From the NCBI GenBank assembly GCA_038229415.1, contig JBBROM010000011.1, positions 62,001-126,000 on the forward strand: DNA of 64,000 nt, written 5' to 3'. The position numbers and the translations under genes are program-made. Shown one piece after another: positions 17,258-26,856 of this stretch. Every line of letters begins with the position of its first letter. Position 1 is the stretch's first letter. The notes beneath the pieces were generated by a model, which worked only from the letters and a program-made list of their open reading frames with translations, was not told the DNA's origin and made no database searches. This stretch comes from JANXUR01 sp038229415. Lineage in GTDB: Bacteria > Acidobacteriota > Terriglobia > Terriglobales > Acidobacteriaceae.

Positions 17258-18688
17258 CTACGGCTTAGCGGCTTGGCCGTCCTTTTCTGAATACACGAAT
17301 TGCTTGATGTCCGCGCGCTGCTTGTCGAGATCGGCCATGTGTTCGGCCCGGACGCGCTGATAGATCTCAAACTGTGGCTGGGCCAGATCCTTCTTTCCGG
17401 TGCGCACGTAAGCCTGCCCCAAACGATAGTAGACGTCGGCGAGGTTGGGGTCGAGTTCGAGCGCGCGAAGATACTCGGGAATCGCTGCGGCAAACTTATC
17501 CTGATCGGCGTACAGGTTGCCGCGCTGCAGGTGCGCCTCGGCAAAGTTGGGGTCAAGCGCCAGCGCCTTTTGCAGTAGATCCTCGATCTGGTGCGGATCA
17601 AGATTCGGATCCTGCGAGCGATGCCCTTTCCACAGGCTGATCGCATAGTAATACGCTGCCCTCGCATCGGTGGGACGCAGATCCCATGCCCGGCGGAAGC
17701 GCTGGATTACGTCATCCGCCTGCGCGGGTGAACTGTTGTACGCCTTGGAAAGAAAGTCGTAGCCACGCGGATCGGAGGGATTCAGGTCCACCGCGCGGAT
17801 CAGCGACTTGACGGCTTCGTCATAGTTGCCGCGTGAGTAGAGCGCAATGCCGAGTCCAATGGCGATTCGGGGCGAGGTCGGATATTGTTCGCTTGCCTTC
17901 TGGAACACGGCGACCGCGGGGTCAAGTGTGCGATGTAGCAGCAGCTCGCTTCCCCAATCGAACAGGTTGCTCTCACTGGGTTCCTGATGGGCCGCGATTT
18001 CAAATTCGTTGGCGGCGGTGACGAACTTGCCGTCTTTCTCCTCGACCTCGCCGAGCAGATTGTGCAACTCCGCCGTTTCCTTCACTTGCAACAAGCTCCG
18101 CACCTGCTGGCGAGCGTCGTTGAACTGCCCAGTCATCAGCAACGCGCGGGAAAGGTCGTAGCCGTTGTCATAGGAAGGCTGGATACGCTGCGCGGCCTGC
18201 AGGCGAGGCACTGCCTCCGCCATTTTCCCTAAACGAACGTAGAGTTCGCCGAGATTGTGGTTGGCGTCGAAATTTCGCGGTTCGAGTTCCACGGCCCGTT
18301 TCAGATGCTGCTCCGCTTCTTCCAGCTTGCCGAGGCGCACCAGGTTGGTGGCCAGGTTGGTGCGTGCCTCAGGAGAGTTTGGCCTGAGCCGTACCGCGTT
18401 CTCAAAGGGCGGATTGGCGAGGTCGTCACGAGACTGACCGGAATACACCAAACCCATGAGTTCCTGAACCTCAAAACTCTGCGGCAGGGATCGCTTCAAC
18501 TCTTCCAGATGCTTGGCGGCTTCCTCCAAATGACCTGATTCGTACTCACTTGCCGCAAGTTTGAACTGCTGTTCGAGCCGGGTTTGGGATTGCGGCGCTG
18601 CCAGCAGGGGCACGGCAGCGGCTAACAACAGGTGAACGAAAAAAACAGTTCGACGTCGGATGTTCACGAAGCGAATTTTACCACTCAT
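17258..18688 (-). CDS. Secreted TPR-repeat protein
   Basis: A 476-residue exported scaffold protein. The basic N-terminus and hydrophobic stretch (TVFFVHLLLAAAVPLLAAP) form a signal peptide. At least nine tetratricopeptide repeats follow (for example HLKRAVELEPRNFDANHNLG, YLRALELDPNLADVYYRLG). The C-terminus is charged and ends AKP. It begins the three-gene minus operon, behind the TonB-receptor terminator. TPR proteins of this type mediate protein contacts in the periplasm; the partner is unknown, although the phosphatase-like protein next to it is a candidate. Confidence 0.85.
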   Translation of the reverse strand: MSGKIRFVNIRRRTVFFVHLLLAAAVPLLAAPQSQTRLEQQFKLAASEYESGHLEEAAKHLEELKRSLPQSFEVQELMGLVYSGQSRDDLANPPFENAVRLRPNSPEARTNLATNLVRLGKLEEAEQHLKRAVELEPRNFDANHNLGELYVRLGKMAEAVPRLQAAQRIQPSYDNGYDLSRALLMTGQFNDARQQVRSLLQVKETAELHNLLGEVEEKDGKFVTAANEFEIAAHQEPSESNLFDWGSELLLHRTLDPAVAVFQKASEQYPTSPRIAIGLGIALYSRGNYDEAVKSLIRAVDLNPSDPRGYDFLSKAYNSSPAQADDVIQRFRRAWDLRPTDARAAYYYAISLWKGHRSQDPNLDPHQIEDLLQKALALDPNFAEAHLQRGNLYADQDKFAAAIPEYLRALELDPNLADVYYRLGQAYVRTGKKDLAQPQFEIYQRVRAEHMADLDKQRADIKQFVYSEKDGQAAKP

Positions 18689-18734
18689 TCAAGGCCATCT
18701 GGCCGCACGGTTTGCCAGTCCTGACGTACCGTAC

Positions 18735-18768
18735 AAAAAAGAGAAGGCGCTTGTAACAAGCGCCTTCT
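18735..18768 (-). terminator. Rho-independent terminator of the TonB receptor gene
   Basis: A perfect 12-bp stem (AGAAGGCGCTTG / CAAGCGCCTTCT, 18742-18768) with a 3-base loop is followed on the minus strand by a run of six U (18735-18740). It ends the receptor transcript 23 bases after its stop codon and separates it from the TPR operon. Confidence 0.93.
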
Positions 18769-18791
18769 GAGTGGAGATGCATCGTCGGAGA

Positions 18792-21700
18792 CTAGAAGTA
18801 GAGCTTCAGACCCAGCTGGATTTGGCGTGCGTCATACGGAGCATCGCGAGTCGCGCCGATTTCGCCGAAGTTGGAACTGGTAAAGTTCGTGGCTCCGCCG
18901 ATCGAGGTGACACCGTTGCCGCCGAATCCGGGGGCGTTGAAGTTCGGGTGGTTGAAGATGTTGAAGAACTCCGACCGGAACTGAAGCTTGAAGCGTTCCG
19001 AGAGCTGGAAGTCCTTGAAGAGTGAGAAGTCGAGGCGCTTGAAGCCGGGGCCATTCACTTGCGCCTGGCTCCCGCCCAGAACGGCCAAGCCGGTCAGCGG
19101 AATGCAGCCACTTGGTGAGTTGGTGGGAACGACATTGCCGGAAGCATCCCGTCCCAGTACGCAGGGTTGAGCGAACGCGGCCGGGTTGCCAAAGAAACTC
19201 AGCTTCCCATTCGAGTCGGTGTGTAGGCCGGTTCTTGCATCCTGTCCCGCCACCTTGAGAGCGTAGCAACCTACGCCCGCAGCAGGTCCGCTAGGACAAC
19301 CGAGGGTGATGGGCTGGCCGCCTTGCAGCGTGGCTACCCAGTTGATGCTCCATCCGCCTAATGCTGCCTGGGCGAAGCCGCTGGGGTTGGTCATGTAGTG
19401 CTGGCCCTTACCGATGGGCAGCGCATAGGTACCACTGATGTGGACTACGTTCTTGATGTTGAACGAGGCCAGACCGTAGTCCTTCTGGATGCCGAAGCCC
19501 GGTACGTCGGGAGCACGGTAACCACCCAAGCTGCCGCCGTTAAGCGAGTCGCCAGCATCGGTCAAGGTCTTGGACCAGGTATAGGTGAACAGGAAGCTCA
19601 ACCCGCCGGAGAAGGACTTCTCCAACTTGGTCTGCAACCCGTGATAGTTGCTGTTGCCGTTGGTCACACGATAGCTGCTGCCGCGTCCGAAGTCCACGAA
19701 CGGCTTGAAGCTATCCGCGTTGTCCGAGGCTGCCAGAATCTGGGTGACGTTGTTGGCGCCAGGCGAAGTTTCCAAGTGCCGGCCCAAAGAAGTGACGTAG
19801 CCGACCGAGGTAGAAAGAGAGGGCGTCAACTGATACTGCATGGTCAGGTTGCCGCTCATGGTGTAAGGGGTTCCGTACTTGAACTGAATGCCTTCCAGAC
19901 CCAATCCCGATGCATTCACCGTCGCAGGGTTGAAAGAGACGCACGACAACCCTGATTCCAGAGTTGCTGTGCCTGTGGAAGAAGCAGTCGAGCAACCGGC
20001 ATAGGGGCTGTTGGGGCCGATCGGCGCGGAGTCGTTCGGTGCGAAGTAGGAGAAGTTGAACACGAAGGGATAATTTTCTCCGATGTTCGGACCATAGCCG
20101 CGGTTTTCGAAGGCGTTGTAGAAGATACCGAATCCGCCGCGAACCACCAGCTTGTTGGATGCCTGATAGGCAAAGCCGAAGCGCGGGGCAAAGTTCGTCT
20201 TTTGCACCGTGCCCAAGCCCAGCCCGTACTTGTTCCCGATCTGCAGGCCGATGCCGTCCTTAGCCAGCAGGGTGGTAAAGCCCGTGGCGCCGGAGGACAA
20301 GTCGCTGGCGTTCGTCCCTGAGGGAATCAGGAACTGTGCGCTGCCGCTAGGAGGTCCGCTAGGAACAAAGTTGGCTTGCTTGCCGTTCTGTTCGTAGACC
20401 AAGCCAAACCGATCCCAACGTAAGCCCAAGTTAATGGTCAGTTTCGGAGAAACCTTCCAGTCATCCTGCACGTAAGCGCCGAAGTAATTTTTGCCATCAT
20501 CGGTGGTGGCAATGTTGGAGGCAAACACGCTGTTGGGGCCGCCAATGTTGTCCAGTCCGCCTACGGTGGAGGCTGTTGGCGAGAGCAGGAACTGCGCTCG
20601 GCCGGTGTTGCCGCCGCCTAGGTTAGCAACGTCTGTGTAGCCGCCACCGAAATCGAATTCACCACGTGACCAGCCCGGCTGCAGGGTGGAGAACTTCACG
20701 CGCTGATACTCGATGCCCATTTTGAAGCTGTGCTTGCCGAACGATTTGGTGAAATCGTCCGTATACTGCTGCGTCTTACTGGTTTCGTCCGAAGGCAGAA
20801 AGGCGCTGCTGCCGAGGTTGGTAAGGCCGTTGATGCCCAGTGTGGGCAATCCACCGTTTTCCTTGGACTGCTGGATGCCCTGAATGCCGAACTGACCCGG
20901 CAGGTCGGTGAGGTTGCTGCCGAGCGGGCCGAAACGAGTGGTGTGCAGATCGTTATAGCCGAACCGGAACACGTTGATGGTCGTTGGGGTAAATACGTGA
21001 GTGAAAGCGATCACCGACTGCTTGGCAAGCGCCGTCTGGATACCATCTTGGAAAGCTCCGCCGTCGGCTAACCCGCCGAAAACACCCGGGTAGGTGATCG
21101 GGTTATCCACGTAGCTAAACCGGCCAAAGAACTGGTTCTTGTCGCTCAGGTTGAAGTCGCCGCGAACATCAAACGCCTTTTGCGTCTGCGTAATCTTGGG
21201 TGAGTTTGCGAAGTTGTTGAAGACCGAAGAGTTGGTCGGATTGGGGTACAGGTTCAGGAGCTTGATCGCATTGGCGTCGAGACGGCCAGCGGGCAGTAAA
21301 TTCAGGCCGCAGTCTGCGAGCGTGAATTCAGCTGTGTCCGGGTCGCAGGTGCCGAAAGGATCACGCACATTGATGCTGCTGACGCCGTTATTCGTAAAGC
21401 CAGAGATCGGATCAACGGCACCCGCTGCAACCGTACGGGTAGTCGAGGGATCAAGAATGGTTCCAGTCGGAATGATGCGTCCCAGTCCATCTGTGCGAGG
21501 CGCAGCGCCTGCTTGGGCTGGTTGGCCCGTAATCAGATCCGAGAGATCGGTGTAGTTGCTGGCCCGCTCCAACACCGTGGGGACGGTCGCGGTCTTAATC
21601 GTACCCTGCAACTTGCGCAGACCTTCGTAGTCACCAAAGAAGAAGAGCTTGTTCTTGACGATGGGGCCGCCAATGGCGCCGCCAAATTGATTCTGGCGCA

Positions 21701-22574
21701 ACTCGCCCTTTTTGATGCCCTGCTCGAAGTAGTCCTTGGCGTCCAGAGCGTCGTTGCGGAAGAACTCCCAAGCCGCGCCATGGAAAGTGTTGCTGCCAGA
21801 GCGAGTTGAGGCATTCAGCACGGCTGCGCCGGAACGGCCGAACTCAGCGCTGAAGTCCGAGGTTTGCACCTTGAACTCCTGAATGGCGTCGAGTGGAGGC
21901 AGAACCACGTAGTTGGTGCCGTTCAGAAAGTCCACTGTGTCGGAATTGTTGTCAATCCCATCCAGCAGGTAGTTGTTCTGCGCGGGCCGGTTGCCGTTGG
22001 CCGAGAAAGCGCCAGAGGCGGCGTTGCCGCGTGTGTCAGCCTGCGGCGTATTTACGCCAGCGGCCAACTGAGCCAAGAAGGTGAAATTCCTGCCGTTAAG
22101 CGGCAGATCCACTATGGTCTTCTGGTTGATGACCTGACCGACCGATGCATCTTCCGTCTGTAGCTGTGGCTCGGTGGAGGTGACTTCAACCGTCTGGCTC
22201 TCGCTGCCCAGCTTCAACTGCAGATTGACCTGCAGACGCTGCTGCACGTTGATCTCGATGTTCGACTGGGTGGTGGTAGAGAACCCGGTCGACGTGGCGG
22301 AAATTTTGTAATGGCCGATTCTTACCGGTGAGAACGTGTAGCCGCCGCTGCCGTCGGTGTGCGACTGCAGGGTGAGCCCGGTGTCGGTGTTGGTAAGAGT
22401 CACGGAAGCGTTTGGAACCACTGCGCCAGTGGCATCCTGCACATAGCCGGTGATGGCTCCCTGGTCAACCTGGCCGAATGCTTTTTGGCCAGAAAACGGG
22501 AGGAATACGAGGCACACCAGCACGACCCAAAGCGCTGCTTGCCACGATTTACGGTGATATTGAAGTCTTATCAT
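18792..22574 (-). CDS. Oar-like TonB-dependent receptor with carboxypeptidase-regulatory-like domain
   Basis: A 1260-residue outer-membrane transporter of the type that is abundant in acidobacteria. After a signal peptide (AALWVVLVCLVFLPFSG) comes a regulatory-like beta-sandwich (GAITGYVQDATGAVVPNASV), then a plug region (VGQVINQKTIVDLPLNGRNF) and a long beta-barrel ending in an aromatic residue (LGLKLYF), the usual outer-membrane insertion signal. ATG 22574 has GAGGGG nine bases upstream; GTG 22580 is less well placed. A strong promoter and LacI-type palindromes lie upstream, and a terminator lies just downstream. The operator links it to the galactoside locus, so oligosaccharide uptake is likely; no SusD homologue is adjacent. 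Substrate is inferred only. Confidence 0.92.
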   Translation of the reverse strand: MIRLQYHRKSWQAALWVVLVCLVFLPFSGQKAFGQVDQGAITGYVQDATGAVVPNASVTLTNTDTGLTLQSHTDGSGGYTFSPVRIGHYKISATSTGFSTTTQSNIEINVQQRLQVNLQLKLGSESQTVEVTSTEPQLQTEDASVGQVINQKTIVDLPLNGRNFTFLAQLAAGVNTPQADTRGNAASGAFSANGNRPAQNNYLLDGIDNNSDTVDFLNGTNYVVLPPLDAIQEFKVQTSDFSAEFGRSGAAVLNASTRSGSNTFHGAAWEFFRNDALDAKDYFEQGIKKGELRQNQFGGAIGGPIVKNKLFFFGDYEGLRKLQGTIKTATVPTVLERASNYTDLSDLITGQPAQAGAAPRTDGLGRIIPTGTILDPSTTRTVAAGAVDPISGFTNNGVSSINVRDPFGTCDPDTAEFTLADCGLNLLPAGRLDANAIKLLNLYPNPTNSSVFNNFANSPKITQTQKAFDVRGDFNLSDKNQFFGRFSYVDNPITYPGVFGGLADGGAFQDGIQTALAKQSVIAFTHVFTPTTINVFRFGYNDLHTTRFGPLGSNLTDLPGQFGIQGIQQSKENGGLPTLGINGLTNLGSSAFLPSDETSKTQQYTDDFTKSFGKHSFKMGIEYQRVKFSTLQPGWSRGEFDFGGGYTDVANLGGGNTGRAQFLLSPTASTVGGLDNIGGPNSVFASNIATTDDGKNYFGAYVQDDWKVSPKLTINLGLRWDRFGLVYEQNGKQANFVPSGPPSGSAQFLIPSGTNASDLSSGATGFTTLLAKDGIGLQIGNKYGLGLGTVQKTNFAPRFGFAYQASNKLVVRGGFGIFYNAFENRGYGPNIGENYPFVFNFSYFAPNDSAPIGPNSPYAGCSTASSTGTATLESGLSCVSFNPATVNASGLGLEGIQFKYGTPYTMSGNLTMQYQLTPSLSTSVGYVTSLGRHLETSPGANNVTQILAASDNADSFKPFVDFGRGSSYRVTNGNSNYHGLQTKLEKSFSGGLSFLFTYTWSKTLTDAGDSLNGGSLGGYRAPDVPGFGIQKDYGLASFNIKNVVHISGTYALPIGKGQHYMTNPSGFAQAALGGWSINWVATLQGGQPITLGCPSGPAAGVGCYALKVAGQDARTGLHTDSNGKLSFFGNPAAFAQPCVLGRDASGNVVPTNSPSGCIPLTGLAVLGGSQAQVNGPGFKRLDFSLFKDFQLSERFKLQFRSEFFNIFNHPNFNAPGFGGNGVTSIGGATNFTSSNFGEIGATRDAPYDARQIQLGLKLYF

Positions 22575-22635
22575 GCCCACAATCCCCTCTTTTCGGATCC
22601 TCGTAGGATCGTTTTCAGCCTTGGACTCACCAGTA

Positions 22636-22738
22636 GTAAACGATTTCCCTGTAGCCGTAAGCGCTTACTTTCAAAACGTGCAAATCCCAAATTGCTGAAG
22701 CGTTGCGAAGAATAATCGGAAAGTACTAGGGTTGTCAA
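22636..22738 (-). promoter_or_regulatory. Promoter and LacI-type operators of the TonB receptor
   Basis: On the minus strand TTGACA (22733-22738) is followed after 17 bases by TTATTC (22710-22715). Downstream lie a perfect palindrome GTAAGCGCTTAC (22657-22668) and a weaker copy GTAAACGATTTC (22636-22647). The 423-bp gap between this receptor and the divergent FG-GAP gene contains no other feature I can support. The perfect site matches the one at 6761-6772, so the LacI protein at 8837-9865 is the likely binder. Confidence 0.7.
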
Positions 22739-23003
22739 GGAACAAATTTTTTCGATAGGGAAAACGCCTTTTTTGCGAGGTTGCCCGGTGACAGGTTCTC
22801 CTCAGAAACTGTGATTGGCATACAACGTGACCCAGAGGCTCGAAGAGCCCCCCGAAGGATGGTTGCGCGGGTCAACTTGCGCCCGCAAAGCACAACCTGC
22901 AAGATGGAGAGGAGCGGCAGATGCTCTCTAGTAGCCGAAAAGCAAGTGGCTTCTGCCCTGCTTTTTGCTCAAACCGAACTGGGCTCATTTTGCGAATCAT
23001 CGA

Positions 23004-26000
23004 ATGACGACGCGCCTCAAACCCGCCAACACCGCTATTTCAAGGCGCAATTTCTTGCACGGAATGGCATGGACGCCACTCGCATTTCTTTCGGCGCCAC
23101 TGCTGGCCAGTCCGTTTCAGGCGGTCGCCCGAGGGCCGCATCCGGAGACAGGACACGGGTTGCCTTTCGCTGAAGCCCATCTGATTCCGCACTATCCCGA
23201 GCAGTCGCCGCTGGAAGCCATCCTACAAAAGGCTGCACCTGGAACAGACGAGTACATCACCGAACTCTATGCGTCGGAGCTTACGGAGTTGCTGGCCCAA
23301 TTTGGGAATCTGCTTAAGACATTCCCGGAGAGCGTTACCAGTTTGGTGCCTTGGCTGCACTCAAAGATCGAAACCTCGTCTTTAGTGCCCAGTGAGCCGC
23401 GAATCGTGCGGTCTGGAGGAGGAGTCGAGGTGCGGAAGCGGCAGTTTTCCGCGGAAGTGGTATCAGGGCAAGAATCCTTCCTGGCCGCGCTGCAGACGTA
23501 TCTTGCTCCCCTGACGAGGATTGAAACCGCGGAACTGCAAGTGACGGCGATTGCCGAGATTCCCGGGCCAGATCTCGCTGTGGAGGCAGAAATTCGTTAC
23601 GCCTTAGTTGGCGATATAAATGCCAATAGCTTCAGCGTAGGGCGCGAACAACGTAGTGGGGTCTGGGATACACAATGGTCGCGCGACGCATCCAAGGGAT
23701 GGCAGCTACGGCGATTGCAGGCCAGTTCAGAAACGGTGAGCCAGACTCGCGGGCCAGTTTTTCGCGACATCACCGAGCAAGCACTGGGTCAAACTGAGTC
23801 CTACCGCAAGCAGATGCTGCGTGGGGTGGACTATTGGCGCACGGTTCTCGATGGTGCTTGCGGCATTGACGTTTACGGCAATAACGGCGTTGCTGTTGGA
23901 GACATTGCAGGCGATGGCCACGACAGCCTCTACGTCTGCCAGCCTTCAGGTTTGCCGAACCGGCTTTATCGCAACCATGGCGATGGCACCTTCGAGGACG
24001 TGACCGAGGCTGCTGGCGTTGGTGTGCTGGATGCAACTGCCTGCGCGCTTTTTGCGGACTTTGAGAACAAAGGAGTACAGGATTTGCTGGTCGTCTGCGC
24101 CAGCGGCCCGCTGCTGTTCATGAATCAGGGGAATGGCAAGTTCGTGCTGAAAAAGGATGCGTTCCGGTTCAGTAAACCGCCTCAGGGAGCGTTCACGCAC
24201 GCAGCCATTGCGGACTACGACCGCGACGGCTTTCTGGATATTTATTTTTGCCTCTACAGTTATTATGTGGGGCTTGACCAATATCACTATCCGGTGCCCT
24301 ACTTCGACGCGCGGAACGGTCCGCCCAACCTGCTGCTGCACAATGAAGGCAATGCCACATTCACGGATCGCACCGAGGCGGCTGGATTGAACGTGGATAA
24401 TGATCGCTACAGTTTCTCGTGCGCGTGGGGTGACCAGAACGCAGACGGCTGGCCGGATCTATACGTAGCCAACGACTTTGGCCGCAGCAACTTGTACCGG
24501 AATAATGGCAACGGCACCTTTACGGCGGTTTCTACAATAGCGCGCGTGGAAGACACGGGTGCGGGAATGAGCGCCACCTGGCTCGACTTTGATAACGACG
24601 GGAAACAAGACATCTATGTTTCCAACATGTGGTCGGCCTCGGGCCTGCGAGTCGCTGCTCAGAAGAATTTCCATGAAGGTGAGCCGGAAGCGGTTCTCGC
24701 CAACTATCGCAGGCACGCCCGGGGTAATTCGTTGTATCGAAATCTGGGCGACGGCACCTTCCGCAATGTTGCCGACGAAACTGGCGCAGAGCTGGGAGGC
24801 TGGGCCTGGTCGAGCGACGCATGGGACTTTGATCATGACGGTTATCCGGACATCTACACAGCGAACGGCTACCTTTCTGGGCCAGACAAGCGCGAAGTTT
24901 CCAGTTTCTTCTGGCGGCAAGTGGTAGGAAAGTCGCCCCAGAATGGCATCCCTTCCCTCAATTACGAGCAGGGATGGAATGCGATCAATGAGTTGATCCG
25001 TGCAGACACCTCATGGGCGGGCCCGGAGCGTAACGTTTTTTTTGCCAACAATCGCAATGGAACCTTTACGGAAATCGCCGGGGTGCTCGGGCTGGATTTC
25101 CCGGACGACAGCCGGGCGTTTGCTTTGGCTGATCTTGACCACGATGGCAGGCTGGAAGTTGTGCTAAAGAACCGCAACGCCCCACAGTTGCGAGTTCTGC
25201 ACAACGATATGGCGGAGATCGGCCATTCCATCTCGTTCCGCCTGCGTGGCACCAAGTCGAATCGGGATGCCATCGGTGCAGCGGTGACGGTGGAGACGGG
25301 CTCACTTCGCCAGACCAAGTATCTACAGGCCGGATCAGGCTTTCTCTCGCAACACTCGAAGGAACTCTTTTTTGGCCTAGGCGGCAACGCCGATTCTGTC
25401 CGCGCCAGCGTTCGCTGGCCCAGCGGGGCAACCGAAGTATTCGAGCAGCTTCCTGTAAATCACCGGATCGAACTGACCGAAGGGGCGAGTGTGAGTAGCT
25501 CTACCCCGTTCCAACACGCAGCGGCGATTCGGCCAGCACCAAGCGTACCCGCGCTCGAAGCGCTACCGACTTCGGTCGAGACATGGCTGATACAACCCCT
25601 GCCCGCGCCTGATTTTGCACTGCCCAGCCTTAGCGGGGAAACAGTGGAACTGCGTGGGTTTCGCGGAAACCCCGTGCTTCTTACATTCTGGGCGGCAACG
25701 GGGTTGCCGTCAGGAATCGAGCAGCTCCAAAAGCACCAATTGCTACACTCCACCTTGGCGGCCACCGGGCTGCGCATTCTTGCTATCCATGTGGATGAAG
25801 CGACTGACCTGGCGGCGATTCGCCAGCTAGTCGCAAAAGAGGCTTTGTCTTATCCTGTGTTGCAGGCCACCCCAGAAATCGCTGGAGTTTATAACATCGT
25901 TTATCGCTACCTTTTTGACCGTCGTCGCGATATGGCTCTGCCCACAGCGTTCCTGGTGGATCAGGCTGGCATGATCGTGAAGGTATATCAGGGTGTAGCA

Positions 26001-26855
26001 ACACCTGCACAACTGAAGTTGGACTTGGCATCCATGCCGACTTCGCTGGCTTCGCGAATAGAGAAAGCGCTTCCCTTCCCAGGCACGCATCATCAAGGAA
26101 CATTCCAGCGGAACGATTTTACTTACGGAGTTGCATTCTTTCAGCGTGGTTATCTCGAGCAAGCCACCAATGCGTTTCAGCAAGTAATTGCAAATAAGCC
26201 GGACGACCCCGCTGCGCATTACAATCTGGGCACGCTCTACCTTCGCCGAAATAACCTAGCAGAGGCGCAGCGATACCTTGAGAAAACGGTGACACTACGT
26301 CCTGACTACCCAGAGGCATGGAATAATCTGGGTATGATCTCCGCTCAGCAGGGTCTGCCAGAACAGGCGATAGGTAACTTCAGGGAATCTATCCGGCTCA
26401 AACCTGATTACGGGACGGCGCTGCTGAATCTTGGCAATTTATATCGTAGGCAGCATGCGTTCGCGGAAGCCGAGACTTTACTGCAGCGAGCTCTCGAGGT
26501 GCAAGGCAATGACGCGGAACCGAACTATAGCTTAGGCATGCTTTACGCCCAGCAAGATCAACCTGATCGAGCCGTGCAATACTTGCAGCGCGCGATCCAA
26601 CTACGCCCTGATTATCCAGACGCACTTAACAACCTTGGAGTGTTCTTTGTTAGACAGCAGCGATATGCTGAAGCCGAAGCGACTTTTACTAAGTGCGTTC
26701 GGGTGGCCCCGCAGTTTGATCAAGCATACCTGAATCTAGCCCGCCTTTATGTTTTGTTAGGCGAGAAGGACAAGGCAACACAGGCACTTACCTCGCTGCT
26801 GGTTTTGCAACCGGGGCACAAGATAGCGCAACAGGCATTGGAGTTGCTCCACTAA
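23004..26855 (+). CDS. FG-GAP/ASPIC-UnbV + redoxin-like + TPR multidomain protein
   Basis: A 1283-residue exported protein. A Tat-type signal (ISRRNFLHGMAW) lies at about residues 12-23; ATG 23004 puts it in a normal place. Next come about 270 residues of unknown fold, a seven-bladed FG-GAP/VCBS propeller with Asp-rich loops (DYDRDGFLDIYF, DFDHDGYPDIYT), an ASPIC/UnbV domain (IGAAVTVETG to HRIELTEG), a thioredoxin-fold domain (APDFALPSLSGETVELRGF) and eight or so TPRs at the C-terminus. The redoxin has WAATGLPS where active members have WCxxC, so it is not a dithiol oxidoreductase. It opens a three-gene run and diverges from the TonB receptor. Exact function unknown. Confidence 0.88.
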   Translation: MTTRLKPANTAISRRNFLHGMAWTPLAFLSAPLLASPFQAVARGPHPETGHGLPFAEAHLIPHYPEQSPLEAILQKAAPGTDEYITELYASELTELLAQFGNLLKTFPESVTSLVPWLHSKIETSSLVPSEPRIVRSGGGVEVRKRQFSAEVVSGQESFLAALQTYLAPLTRIETAELQVTAIAEIPGPDLAVEAEIRYALVGDINANSFSVGREQRSGVWDTQWSRDASKGWQLRRLQASSETVSQTRGPVFRDITEQALGQTESYRKQMLRGVDYWRTVLDGACGIDVYGNNGVAVGDIAGDGHDSLYVCQPSGLPNRLYRNHGDGTFEDVTEAAGVGVLDATACALFADFENKGVQDLLVVCASGPLLFMNQGNGKFVLKKDAFRFSKPPQGAFTHAAIADYDRDGFLDIYFCLYSYYVGLDQYHYPVPYFDARNGPPNLLLHNEGNATFTDRTEAAGLNVDNDRYSFSCAWGDQNADGWPDLYVANDFGRSNLYRNNGNGTFTAVSTIARVEDTGAGMSATWLDFDNDGKQDIYVSNMWSASGLRVAAQKNFHEGEPEAVLANYRRHARGNSLYRNLGDGTFRNVADETGAELGGWAWSSDAWDFDHDGYPDIYTANGYLSGPDKREVSSFFWRQVVGKSPQNGIPSLNYEQGWNAINELIRADTSWAGPERNVFFANNRNGTFTEIAGVLGLDFPDDSRAFALADLDHDGRLEVVLKNRNAPQLRVLHNDMAEIGHSISFRLRGTKSNRDAIGAAVTVETGSLRQTKYLQAGSGFLSQHSKELFFGLGGNADSVRASVRWPSGATEVFEQLPVNHRIELTEGASVSSSTPFQHAAAIRPAPSVPALEALPTSVETWLIQPLPAPDFALPSLSGETVELRGFRGNPVLLTFWAATGLPSGIEQLQKHQLLHSTLAATGLRILAIHVDEATDLAAIRQLVAKEALSYPVLQATPEIAGVYNIVYRYLFDRRRDMALPTAFLVDQAGMIVKVYQGVATPAQLKLDLASMPTSLASRIEKALPFPGTHHQGTFQRNDFTYGVAFFQRGYLEQATNAFQQVIANKPDDPAAHYNLGTLYLRRNNLAEAQRYLEKTVTLRPDYPEAWNNLGMISAQQGLPEQAIGNFRESIRLKPDYGTALLNLGNLYRRQHAFAEAETLLQRALEVQGNDAEPNYSLGMLYAQQDQPDRAVQYLQRAIQLRPDYPDALNNLGVFFVRQQRYAEAEATFTKCVRVAPQFDQAYLNLARLYVLLGEKDKATQALTSLLVLQPGHKIAQQALELLH

Positions 26856-26856
26856 C

